Counted from the first letter of the stretch, positions 36,273 to 47,405 are shown. The stretch is 64,000 nt of DNA from Garcia nutans (GCA_947685225.1 CANTUV010000003.1:1682001-1746000); one strand, 5' to 3'. Numbers and translations are program-made. Notes: a model not told the origin generated them from the sequence alone.

Positions 36273-36687
36273 TGTAACACCTTTATACCCTATATACGTA
36301 CAATACATATTTTTAGCATATGTAAAATACGCATATACGGTATAAAAATATCACAAACCGATTTAATAAAAATTTTCACATTTCTGTTTTAAAATTTCAA
36401 ATACTAATATATAAAATAAATAGTATATAAATATTTTTTTTTTGTTATAGGAATCCAAAATAAATATTTTATATGAAAATCTCTGGAAAAAAAATTCATG
36501 CAATAGGTCTATTAATACATGCAATATCATTCTCATTCTTTTGACATTACTTAGGTTATTCATCAATTCAACATATATATACACTCTGACCACAACATAA
36601 TTAATATATTTCTTATTTAATCGCCCATCTCTTAAATAAGTTTCTTATTATATGTATATATTTTTTAACACCTCACATAAATCTTAG
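36273..36687 (-). mobile_element. Element E, left part: truncated LTR fused to interior
   Basis: TGTAACACCTTTATACCC at 36273 and the next 220 bp match the start of the LTR at 51435, including a TACGCATATACGGTATAAAAATATCAC block. From about 36500 the sequence instead matches the interior of element D (about 570-940, e.g. ATACATGCAATATCATTCTC), so most of the left LTR and part of the interior are deleted. It is interrupted at 36687 by element B (TSD CTTAG, 36683-36687). Confidence 0.7.
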
Positions 36688-36810
36688 TGTAGACGCTTAA
36701 TTTTTGACCCAATCCGGTCCAATATATTTTATTTAGTCCAAAATAATTTTTGTTAAATAATTTTTTGCTTTAGTATCTAATTTTTATTAATAAAAGTCAA
36801 AAAAAGTCAT

Positions 36811-37113
36811 CGCGCGGGCCCGTGGACATTTTGCCCGCAGGAAAATCCTGCGGGCGAAATAACTTGGGCTATTTCGCCCAGAAAAAATCTGCGGGAGAAA
36901 TAGCTTTTCTATTTCGCTTGTAGGATTTTCCTGCGATCGAAATAGCTCACGCTATTTTGCCCGCAGGAAAATCCTGAGGGCGAAATGGACGCTGGCAGGA
37001 ATTTCCTGCGGGCGACGCTCGTAGCCCGCCCACTGCCGCAATTTCCTGTGGCAAATTTTTTTTGCCAGCGCATTTTTTCCTGCGGCAGTTTTTCGGCAGC
37101 GCAATTTTTCCGA
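36811..37113. repeat. GCCCGCAGGA/TCCTGCGGGC palindrome array, 5' LTR of B
   Basis: GC-rich island with repeated arms: GCCCGCAGGA-AAA-TCCTGCGGGC near 36833, then GGGCTATTTCGCCC, GAAATAGCTTTTCTATTTC, further copies of GCCCGCAGGAAAATCCTG, and finally CCTGCGGCAG units. A matching array in the 3' LTR is at about 47614-47896. It ends about 100 bp upstream of the TATA box, as in element C, but the sequence is unrelated to C's array. Confidence 0.85.
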
Positions 37114-37973
37114 CGTAAATTTTTTGAAACCTAATTCAATTAGGTTTTGGTTTCTTTTTTTTTATTAATATTACTTGCCATGATTAATTACGAATAAACC
37201 ACATCAAACCACTATAAATAAGGAAAAAAAGCAATTAAATTTAGGGGAGGCCGAAAAAGCAACAGAAGCATGAAAATTTTAAACCAAATCAGTGAAGGAA
37301 AAGGAGCAATTCAATTTCTTTTTTTCTGGAATAGCAGGGACACGATTTAAGCAATTCAAAGGCAGCAATTGTCTTTGTTCTTGTTCATCCAAGAAGAATT
37401 ATTTTTGGAGAATCAACAAAAGGAGGTATGTATTAAATTCTATTTTTGTTTTTTTTTGTTTCACAGTAGCATAAACTATGAAATTTTGTCTTTTAAATCA
37501 AAAACCTTAGAACTTTAATTTAGTTTTTTCAAAGTTAAAAACACCAATACATTACTTTATTTTCCAAAAAGACTTAAAATTTTTATTTTTACCTCTTCAA
37601 AATCTTAAAAACTTAAATAAACATATTTTTCAACAACAACAAAATTTGATTCTTTTTTCTTCAAAAGTTTAAACTAGGTTCTGTTTCTTCCAAAAAAAAA
37701 ACCATAAAATCCATCTTTTCTATTTATAAAAACTTCAATCTGTTAGTTTAAATTCATAAAACCTCATGAAATCATCAAATTGTCTTTCCAAATTCTAAAA
37801 GCTAATTCATCACCCGAGACCCTAATTTTAAATCCTAAAACCCTAATTCAATTTCCAAATCTAAAATATTAAACTCAAACTCCTTTAAATCCTTAAACCC
37901 TAACTTTTTCTAAACCCTAATCGTTTAAAATATTAAAAAAAACCATAAAACATAAATACTTTAAATTTTACAT

Positions 37974-40210
37974 TGTAACACCCCCACATTCAATACATGC
38001 ACACTACAAACACCACAATGTAGTATACATGCACTAAACATAGGGATGCTACGGATTTTCTTAATATTAAAAAAACATCATCTTTCTCAATATACATTAT
38101 AGATAATAAGTAATCAATTTTTAATACATTATAAAAAAAAAAAATAGGTAGTTACTTGTAATACAAAACAAAATAAATATATAGATACATTTAGTTAATA
38201 CGCAGCGGAATTTATAAAATATTTACATATAAGAAACATTTAAATCCATATTTACAAATGTGCATATATTTACATTATAAATATTACTTTTCAAAATATA
38301 AAGAAGTAGTACATGATTGGCAAATCTCTTCTGATCTTTAAGTTCCCAAAATCAACTCTTCAAGGTCTACTCTCACTCGGTCTCGATGAACTCTCGGGTT
38401 CAACTCTATTACCTGCGCGATCAAACACTATCGCGCTAAGCCAACGGCTTAGTAAGACAAATCATGCTAATGTTATGCATTAGTGCAATGCAATGCCACA
38501 CAATTTATTAATAAGAACAACATCATAGATGTAAAGCTAGCAACATACTTTTACATTCCATAAACCACAATATATGTACATATCACATGTCAACATCCTT
38601 TTATATATCTCATTAGTTAATCATTTTACCATTCATGAATCATATTAAACAAAGACAAGCATGGGCCCAAAACACACTAATATGCCATTCAATTTTCAGA
38701 GTTAATGTTTTGGTTTTGTTATCACATTTATCAATATCATATACCCAACTAGGCTTCAAGGATTAGGTTCAACCAAGCTTCAAGGGGAGCAAAGCATGCT
38801 AAGCTTCAACCCAACTTGGCTTCAAGAACCAACCCAACCTAGCTTCAAGGGTGGTAACATCTCAATTAGGCTTCAAGGATTCAATCCAACCTAACTTCAA
38901 GAGATTGTTACACTTATTAGGCATGCCACCAACAACAAACTCTGAAAATGGAATAACACATTAGCCACACAATTCATTTATTATTTAGTTATCATTTCCA
39001 TTCTCAATTCTCATCAACATTTAGGCAAACATGCCTTATTTCTTTCAATTGCATCTTCATAGCCAATCACAATGGCTTTACATCACATTTCACATCTCAA
39101 TTCATATTTTGCATATAGCATCATTGATATAGCATTTCAAAATACATTATCCATATCACACATTATCATTTACAAGATTCACATTGCATAGTACAAACCC
39201 TAGTTCATGTAGTATCATATGCATTATCAATTGTAAAATCAAACTCAACCATGTATGAAGAACAAAAACCAAACACAGTAACCAACACACCCAAGGGACA
39301 CGGCCAAGCTTGTGGCCGTGTCTCCCAAAACAAATTGGCAGTGGCAGACACTGGCATGAGACACGGCCGTGTCCTCTCCAAAAACTCACACACACTGCCA
39401 AATTTCCATGGACTTGGCCGTGTCTCTCCAAAACATTAAGTCTTGGCCGTGTCTCTTCTTTGGTTTTGGCCGTGTCACTCATGAACAAACCCTAACCAAA
39501 GCCAACACTCTTCTAAATGCATTCTAACACCTTATGCACAACACAAACTCATTCAAATGGATGCAATCAATGACATACACACATATCTTACATAATCATC
39601 ACAATAATCACTTGTAAACACATCTCAAACACACCAAATCAAGATTCCAACCAATCAAACCTCACATCAAACATAACTTCAAAAATAACCAAAGCAACAA
39701 AAGAATACTTACTTTAAATGAAGAAATTCCACAAATCTCTAGCCAAATCCTTTGATTTCTTCTTCAATTTGGTTCTAGCATCAAGCACACCTCTCTTGCT
39801 CTCTCTTTTCTTCAATGGCCGGCACACACATGAGAAGAGAAGAAGAATGAATACAAATCAACCATTTCTTCTTCTTTAAATCTCCACCACAAAATTTAAC
39901 AAAACAATTATCAAAACACCCCTCATCACTTAATTTAGCTTTTGTCCCTTGCATGCCCAAATATGTAATTTCACAAACCTCAAATAAAATATCTTCTTGC
40001 ATTGACTCTCTATTTGACTTATGTATATGTTAATTATATCATCATATAAACAACATATAAACTTGTCTCTAAACCCTCTTTCTTTCCCAAAACACATATA
40101 CATACACATTCTCTTCTCAATTTCTTTTCTTAACACATAACATATACATTCAATCCAATTTACAACAACAACATAACCAATACTTCTAGGGCAAACATGA
40201 GGATATTACA
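37974..40210 (-). repeat. Tekay-type solo LTR nested in 5' LTR of B
   Basis: TGTAACACCCCC...GGATATTACA, 2.24 kb, perfect TSD TACAT (37969-37973 and 40211-40215). The uninterrupted sequence is seen in the other LTR of B at about 48750, which proves the insertion. Contents: GCGCGAT/ATCGCGC and CTAAGCC/GGCTTAG hairpins (38415-38452), GGCTTCAAGG repeats (about 38750-38915), palindrome array (39295-39480), minus-strand splice-donor-like AAAGTAAGTA (39706-39715). A solo LTR arises by recombination between the two LTRs of a full element. Confidence 0.92.
39295..39480. repeat. GACACGGCC...GGCCGTGTC array, Tekay solo LTR
   Basis: Starts with GGGACACGGCCAAGCTTGTG followed by GCCGTGTC, then GAGACACGGCCGTGTC, then several lone half-sites (TTGGCCGTGTCTC). 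The first unit is almost identical to those in the solo LTR at 22853 and in element A at 53107. Confidence 0.85.
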
Positions 40211-40624
40211 TACATAGTAGCTTGAAATCATCATTTAAAACCACAAATCAAAAGTATTTTAAAGTGTCTAAAACCCTAGTTTCATGATTTCACCATTCAA
40301 ATATTAATTTAGTTAATCAAAGTGTCTTACCAACCTTTTAAAATATAAAACCCTAATCTATTTTAATTCCATAAAGAGTCACAGTAGCTATAATTGGACT
40401 TTTATTTGCTTTATTTAATTCTATACTTGATTATGCTTTGATTTATCTCTTATGCTTTAATTTATTTAATTTCAATACTTGATTTATTTAATTTACAATG
40501 GATGGATGTTTATTTTATATTTTGATTAATAGCTTTGATGAATGATTTATTTATGATGAATGATTTATTTATGATGAATGATTATTTACTTTTACCAATT
40601 AATTTAGATTTCCAAAAGTTGTAA

Positions 40625-40938
40625 GAGGTATGTTTCCACTTGGTGGGTACCTCATTAGTTAAACATCATGTAATTTAATTTGTTTTTCTATGTTAGAACT
40701 TATGTAAAGGGCATGTTTCTACCTTTTTGTGGGTGTCCTATCTAGGCATGTGATGTAAGGACATGTTTCCATCTTCGGATGAGTGTCCATTTATTTGTTT
40801 TGTTTTGTTTGGACATTGCTTTGATTTTAATATAATGATGCTTTCTTTTAATTATTGTGTGTAATATTGATAATATTGTTATATTTAAGAATTTTATAAT
40901 GTTAAGAACTGTAAAGGAGGCCGGTTCCAATGAACCGG
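40625..40938 (+). other. Hairpin row in 5' LTR of element B
   Basis: H1 40625-40653: GAGGTA-tgttt-CCAC-ttg-GTGG-g-TACCTC. H2 40708-40739: AGGGCA-tgttt-CTAC..GTGG-g-TGTCCT. H3 40759-40788: GGACA-tgttt-CCATC-ttcg-GATGA-g-TGTCC (one inner pair lost). H4 40921-40938: CCGGTTC-caat-GAACCGG. All downstream of TATA and hence in the RNA leader. Structure inferred from complementarity. Confidence 0.65.
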
Positions 40939-41182
40939 CATTGTGGGGGTGCTGAGCCATTTCTCACCTTCCCCACACGTACCCAACTTTTCGAACCCAT
41001 TAGGGGGTTGGGGATTCCATAGGAATCGAGTCATCCTCCCCTTTCTTTTTCCCAGCTCATCCGGGTGGCTACTCCATTTTCTCCGAATTTAGGTCCATGT
41101 TCTCTAAGGCCCCGAGCCTAAATAGTGCCGAAGTCGCAAGAACCATTCCACCGGGAGTGGGGGAGAAAATCCCCGCTCACAA

Positions 41183-41200
41183 TGGCGACTCCACTGGGGA
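41183..41200 (+). promoter_or_regulatory. Primer-binding site, tRNA-Arg type (element B)
   Basis: TGGCGACTCCACTGGGGA one base after the LTR end at 41181. This is the Tat/Ogre-type PBS; I attribute it to tRNA-Arg from what is known of Ogre elements. Confidence 0.8.
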
Positions 41201-42295
41201 TAAGAGAAGTTGATTCCGTTGGTCTTTATATTATTCTATTCTTTCTTATAATGATATTATCCATTGCATCGTGTGCGTAAGTTAGGACGCCCGTGTTACC
41301 CGTGTTATGTTATGTAAGGGATACCATACTTTCACTCAAGGTATGGAGATCGAGCATGTCATAACTACTCGTAGTCTTGTACCGTTTGGTATATACTTGC
41401 TATGGGAACCTAAGCCTTTTAACCTAAAGACTAAAGCTCATGTAATTGGCCTAGTTACTTTCCTTAGCTTTTTACCCTAAATGTGTGTTGTTTGACTATG
41501 GTTAATTTATCTTGGCTTAAATCATGGCTTATTTGGTTTGCTCTTTTTCTAATATGACCTAAGTACATTTTTCTTTAAAGCCTAAAAGACCAAAGCTATT
41601 TTCAAAAGTTTTTCAAGATGGTCTTTGGACATAAGGCTTTTCTAAAAACAAATCAAAATTTCTTTGGCCCATGGCCCAAATACTAAGCCCAAAATCCATT
41701 TTTCTAAAATCTTTTACAATGGGCTTAGGAACAAAATTATTTTCATCCAACCATTTTTTACAAAGAGCTTGCAAAAATATTTAGGTCAATTATGAGATAC
41801 CAAAAATCAATTGTGGGCCTAGTTTATACTAAGAATAAATTAACCATGGGCTTGTTTTTGGCATGAACCATTAGTTATTATTTTCAAGTGAGAAATCTAT
41901 TTATAATAAACCTCTTAATTTCATGTTAATCCAATTAAAAACTAATTAATAGGAATTATCATAGATTGATTTCCATTTTTAAAAATATAACTATTGGTTG
42001 AAACGTCCGAGGGAATTATTCGAAAGCAAGATACCCCATGTTGGTATTTTGTTAACCATATACCTAGGAAAAGGGACTCGCCATTCGTGTGTGGATGTTA
42101 TAAGGTTGGAAGGAATGTCCTATTTATCCTTATTTGTTGATTGTTTGTGCATACATGCATACATTTGCATCTCATATCATTGATCCTCTCTGGCTCACAA
42201 CCCTGGATTATGATAGTTCTAAAGCTTACAACAATCTGACGTACGTCGGAGACGAAGTATCTAGCAATGACTCAATCACTTGCTCACCTAAAATA
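41201..42295 (+). other. 5' untranslated leader of element B
   Basis: About 1.1 kb without coding potential, colinear with 28354-29495 of element C. No further signal recognised. Confidence 0.6.
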
Positions 42296-43694
42296 ATGGA
42301 GCCCGAACAAATTCAAAGGATGGTGGATGAGGCCCTCAATGCCAAGATGGAAGAAATCAAATAGGCCCTAGCTGAGACCATGAAGAACCAGTTGACTGCA
42401 ATCTTAGAGAACCATGTCGAGGCGTCTGCTAGCACTAAGAAACCAAAGGACAAAGGGAAGACTAAAGTTAGTGAAGTGGTTTTTGATGATGAAAAGGTGA
42501 TCATTGATGATGATGATGATTGGGCTCAATACTACCAAGATGTTCATGAAAAGAAGAAAGGACCAAAGGTTGGTGAGAAGGAAACTATTGAAAAGACCGA
42601 GACTTATGATGTTGAAAAGATGATTGCTGATTTAGAAAAGAAATTTGAGAAAAAACTGAAAACAGAAGAGGTGTCCGAGATCGACAAATTATTTGAGCTA
42701 GATGAAGAAGTTCCGTACAAGTTTAAGATGCCATCTTTTGCCAAGTACAATGGCACCGGAAATCCTCATCTCCATGTGAAGTAGTATATCACTGCCCTGT
42801 AGTCTGCTCGAGCTACTAAGGCTCAAACTCTAAGGTACTTCATGCTCTCATTGGACCCTGTTGTCCAAAATTGGTTCAATATCTTAGATGATGGAACACA
42901 AAAGAATTGGGATTTGCTGTACAAGGCCTTTATCCAACAATATGGATATAATGTTGAGTTGGAAGTTACCTTAATGGAAGTGGAGTCCATTAGGCAAAGG
43001 CCGATTGAGAATTTTGTAGATTATGTCAAGAGATGGAGAAACAAGGCCTCTTTACTCAAAAAGAGGCCAGATGAATCCGATCAGATAAGGATGATTGTGA
43101 GAGGGGTGTTGCCTAATCTCCGTGAAAGGACGTCTCACACCCTTATAAGGGATTTCAAAGATCTTCTCCAAGCTGGTATACAAATTGAAGAGTGGGAAAG
43201 GGAGAAGAATCGCTTTTCAATAAGAAGGAATGAGAAAAGGAATTATCAGCCTATCAATCAAAGCACGCAAAAAGAAGTTGATGTTAATGTGGTTGGTCAA
43301 GGAAATAAAAGACAATTTTTTAGATCTGGGGAAGCCTCTATCTTGGGTTTTTAGCAAGTTGCGAAAGAAAGGATTGTTGCAACCATTAGCTCCTCGACCA
43401 CTACATAATCCATTGCCACCAAACTTTAATGCCGAGGCCTTCTGTCAATTTCATCAAATGCAAAGACATGAAACAGATAAATGTGCTAGTCTAAGGCATG
43501 AGATCCAAGACCTAATCGATAGTGGCAAGCTACCCAAGCCGGATAAGCCCAATACCAAGAACAACCCTTTGCCTAAGTTTGGAAGAGTACCTCCACCGGC
43601 AACCTTCATGGTGGGAAAAGGATTGGAAGAAGATTTTGTTTTATCATCCTATCAAGATGAGGATATTGAAGATGTGAAGGGAAAAGAAGATTAA
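42296..43694 (+). pseudogene. gag of Tat/Ogre-like element B, near complete
   Basis: ATG at 42296 (MEPEQIQRMVDEALNAKMEE). Acidic stretch (IDDDDDWAQYYQD) near 42505. The capsid domain from about 42710 carries YKFKMPSFAKYNGTGNPHLH, YFMLSLDPVVQNWF, FIQQYGYN and the REN-like RQRPIENFVDYVKRW, a Retrotrans_gag core. The C-terminal block has LQPLAPRPLHNPLPPNFN and a CQFHQ..H.TDKC knuckle near 43443, ending in PDKPNTKNNPLPKFGRV. Breaks: TAG at 42362, 42782 and about 42797, and a +1 shift near 43320-43350. Stop at 43692. No protease follows. Confidence 0.85.
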
Positions 43695-46364
43695 ATTCAA
43701 CAAACTTTCCTTAGCTTGAATGTTGCTTTTCAATTTTACTTTCTTTAATATTTAAATTGGAACAATCTTGTTTATTTTAAAAGTTGCTTGAATAAATTAC
43801 TTTCATCAAAAATCTTGTTTGTCTTTGTTCATTTTGGTGCTCAACCGATGAGGAATCTAGCTTGATAATTCATAAATTAATGTGTCTAGGCATCATGACT
43901 TGAATGACTTTACTAGATGAGGGAATTGCTCTATAGCATTGAGTTGTGTATGCTTACTTAGAGAGGGCTCCTGCATAATTACCTTTGTCTAGGTCCTAGT
44001 CAGTCTTAGAACATGATTTGACAAACTTTCAAGGCATAATTAAACTTTACTTATTCAAGGGAGAAATGATCTAGGCATTGTTTGGTTAGCCAACAACTAG
44101 TATCGCCCCAATTAAATATCAATCCTTAGTTGTCCCTTTGAGCCTTCATAAAATTTTAGCTTTCTTTTCATTGGCTTACAAATCCCAATAACCTACCCTG
44201 AGCTGTTGTGATACTTTTGACAAGTCTTATGATCACTAAGATGAATAGGCAAGAAGATCAAAGAAAGCAATGATTAGTCAAGACCATGAAGATAGTTGAA
44301 GTTCTCAAGACCATAAGGGTAGTTGATGTTCTCAAGACCATAAGGGTAGTTGATGTTTTCAAGATCATAAGGGTAGTTGAATTTTTCAAAGACCATAAGG
44401 GTAGTTGAAGTTCACTTGATATCTCTAATATATCAAGACGACATTAGAGTAACAAATGGTTTATCCTTGTTAATGAAGATTTATGTTACTCCCCTCATCC
44501 ATTATTGGAAGCCCAAGCTAGTACAAACAAGACAACTCTTTTAGAGCTAGAACCAAACCAAAAAAAAATATAAAAATAAACAAAAAAAAAGAGAGAAGAG
44601 AAAAATAAAAAAGCAAAAAGTGAGACAAAAGAAAAGGAAAAGAAAAGAGAAAAGAGAAAAAGAAAGAGAAAGAAAAGAAAAAGATAAAACCTAAAAAGGT
44701 GGTTTAGAAAGCCAACTGGGTTCTCTTTTACCTAAGCAGCAAAAGGCTTCCATTTGGACAGTTTGACTTAAATTAGTCCAACCCAACCACCAAAGATTCA
44801 ATCAAAATCAAAGAAAAAGGAGAAAGACCATTCAGTTCTTGAAAGTTCTGTACTTAACAATCCTACAAGGAAGAAGGAAAAAATGATAAAGTGCTCTAAG
44901 AAAGGGAAGAGTAAGAAAAATAAAAGGAAAGAAAAGGGAGATGAAGAAAAGAAGCGAATTTGGGTATTAAACTTTTTGCAAGGCAAAGACTGTCCTAATC
45001 AAGATCCAGATTAATGCCAAGAAGACAGAAAGAATTTGGAGTCTAGCAAGATTGCTCCCAGCTGCCTAAAGTTCAAACAAGAAATTTAAAGTGTGAGGGT
45101 TTGTCCATTGTGCCACATCAGCTCCTATCTCAAAATGGCCTTAATTTAACCCATGTCCCTTATAGACCCCGTTTCAAGCCTATCAAAGACCTGCTAATCT
45201 CTCTTGGTAGGTAGAGTCTATTAGTGGAGATAGTTTGGATAAGCATGCATATGAGATAGACAATATTTAAACTCAAATGAGACCTTTGGCCAAGTAATGT
45301 GTATGTACCTATCTGAAGTGCAACAGTTCTTGCTTAAATAGAAATAATTCCCAAGTTTAGTATGGTAATTAGGGAAAATCAAGTCCTGAGGTATATTGAC
45401 ATTAATTTGGCAAAGCCAACATTTGATTTTAAAATCAAAATTCAATTAAAAAAATGTTCTTTCATACAAAGCCTTCAAGTTAAGGGAAGTATGTTGAACC
45501 TTCAAAGGACACATTGGGCAAAGAAAACGATTATTAGCAAGGTCATGAAGAAGCTATCAGCCGACATACTAAAACATAGTTCGAAATAGATGAATCCCTA
45601 ACTCTACTGCTTAGAGTCTCCATCACTCATTTTTCAACATCTTGAAGATAAAAGCAACAAATGCAAAGCTTTTGATCATTCCAATGCAAGACTTGAACAA
45701 GCGTAAAAAAGGAACCAATGAGAACACTTCTGCTGATCACCTCAGTCTGTGAGTCGATGGAACGACTGTAAGTATTATTCATGCATACATGAGCATATCA
45801 TGTCACAATTTCTTGTCTTGTATTGTCTATTCTTTATCAAAGTGAACAGCAAACACTCTATGAAGTAAGGAATCAAAAGAAGATATCAAATTAAGGGGGC
45901 ATAGAAAGCCCATTGCTTGAGAAAACTCCAGTAATCTTGCAAAGAAGAGAAATACGTGCTTGTGCGAAGAACTAGACGACAACAACATCAATTAAAGTCC
46001 GCATAGAAAAATCATGGGGGGGGGGGCAAGGAGAGGATATAAGGTCCAATTAAAAATAGCTAAATTTTTGCAAAAAGGAAGAACAAAAGAATGGAACATT
46101 AGAACTCTCAAAAGAATGAAGATGCAAGAGACAAAAGATCAATCCAGCTAAAAGAGCTAAAGCCAGGGTAAAGACCCGACCTCCAATGGATAAAGATCCA
46201 TGTTTTCAAGGGTGAAGACCCGATCTTAAAGGATGAAGATCCATTTTCAAGGATGAAGACCTGATCTCAAGGGATGAAGATCCATTTTGAGGGTGAAAAA
46301 CCACAATGCATAGAATAACCGGAGCAGTCAGATTTCTCAAATGATAAAAGGTCAGTCAAACTCA
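43695..46364 (+). other. Non-coding 3' interior of element B
   Basis: No coding sequence found in any frame. It holds a 27-bp tandem repeat (44283-44418), A/G-rich tracts (about 44560-44690 and 44865-44955) and an 11-G run at 46016-46026. Colinear with 30295-32400 of element C. Confidence 0.65.
44283..44418 (+). repeat. 27-bp tandem repeat, five copies
   Basis: Units of ACCATAAGGGTAGTTGATGT plus TCTCAAG, the first and fourth with small changes. Element C has only two diverged copies at the same relative place (about 30915-30965), so the array expanded in B's lineage. Confidence 0.85.
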
Positions 46365-47330
46365 ATCTCGAGTCTAAGTACCCAAATTCAAATCAATCTC
46401 GGGTCCAAGAACCCAATCTCGGGTCCAAGCACCCATTCTCGGGTCCAAGTACCCAAATCAAATCAATCTCGGGTCTAAGTACCCAATCTCGGGTCCAAGT
46501 ACCCAAATCAAATTCAATCCAATCTTGGGTCCAAGTGCCCAATCTCGAGTCCAAGTACCCAATCTCGGGTTTAAGTAACCAAATCGAATCAATTTTGGGT
46601 CCAAGTACCCAAATCCAAAGCCAATTTAGGATCGAGTATCCGAGCCCAGTTTAGGATCGAGTATCCAAAGCCAATTTTGGATCGAGTATCCAAATCCAGT
46701 TAGGATCAAGTATCCAAATCAAGTTTAGGATCAAGTGTCCCAATCTTACTTAGGATCGAGTATCCAAGTCCAGTTAGGATCAATTATCCAAAGCCAGTTT
46801 AGGATCGAGTATCCAAATCCAGTTAGGATCGAGTATCCCAATCTAATTTAGGATCAAGTATCCAAATCCAGTTAGGATCGAGTATCCCAATCTAGTTTAG
46901 GATCGAGTATCCAAACCTTTCAGGTCCAGAACCCAAATCTTCCTTAGGTCCAGAACCTAGAATCTTCCTTGAGTCCAGAACTCGAACCGGGTCCAGAACC
47001 CAAATTTTCCTTAGGTCTAGAACCTAGAACATTCTTGAGTCCAGAACTCAAACCGGGTCCAGAACCCAAATTTTCCTTAGGTCCAGAACCTAGAATCATC
47101 CATTTGAGTCCAGAACTCGAACCGGGTCCAGAACTCAAATTTTCCTTAGGTCCAAAACGTAGAATATCCTTGAGTCCAGAACTCGAACCGGGTACAGAAC
47201 CCAAATTTTTCTTAGGTCTATAACCTAGAATTATCCTTGAGTCCAGAACTCGAACCGGGTCCAGAACCCAAATTTTCCTTAGGTCCAAAACCTAGAATCT
47301 ATCCTTGAGTCCAGAACCCAAAACCTCAGC
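46365..47330 (+). repeat. Three-block palindromic tandem repeats before 3' LTR of B
   Basis: Block i (46365-46615): GGGTCCAAGTACCC units. Block ii (46617-46915): units of about 24 bp with GGATCGAGTATCC. Block iii (46917-47330): about 66-bp higher-order units, each made of GGGTCCAGAACCC, AGGTCCAGAACCT and GAGTCCAGAACTC. The middle CCAGA is constant while the arms change together (GGGT/ACCC, AGGT/ACCT, GAGT/ACTC). Open frames across it on both strands are repeat by-products. Confidence 0.88.
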
Positions 47331-47405
47331 CATCTCAAAAATTAAGTCTTATTGTTTTTCATTCTCTTTCACTAAAGTTTCAGATTTTTCAAGCAGGGGG
47401 CAAAC

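Larger units (their letters stand above)
36688..41181 (+). repeat. 5' LTR of element B (split by a solo LTR)
   Basis: TGTAGACGCTTAATTTTTG...CCGCTCACA; about 2.25 kb once the insertion at 37974-40215 is removed. GC-rich palindrome array 36811-37113, TATA box TATAAATA at 37213-37220, splice-donor-like GGAGGTATGT (GTATGT at 37426-37431), AAACCCTAA-rich tract, hairpins at 40625-40788, CCGGTTC-CAAT-GAACCGG stem at 40921-40938, then GTGGGG/CCCCAC and CCCAAC/GTTGGG pairs to about 41000. Confidence 0.88.

Noticed and set aside
39156..39488. Minus-strand 110-codon open frame in the Tekay solo LTR
   Set aside because: Lies over the palindrome array of a solo LTR; similar frames in elements A and E are not conserved as protein.
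46944..47288. Open frames on both strands over the 66-bp repeats of element B
   Set aside because: Both strands are open only because the repeat lacks stops; no start context or family resemblance.
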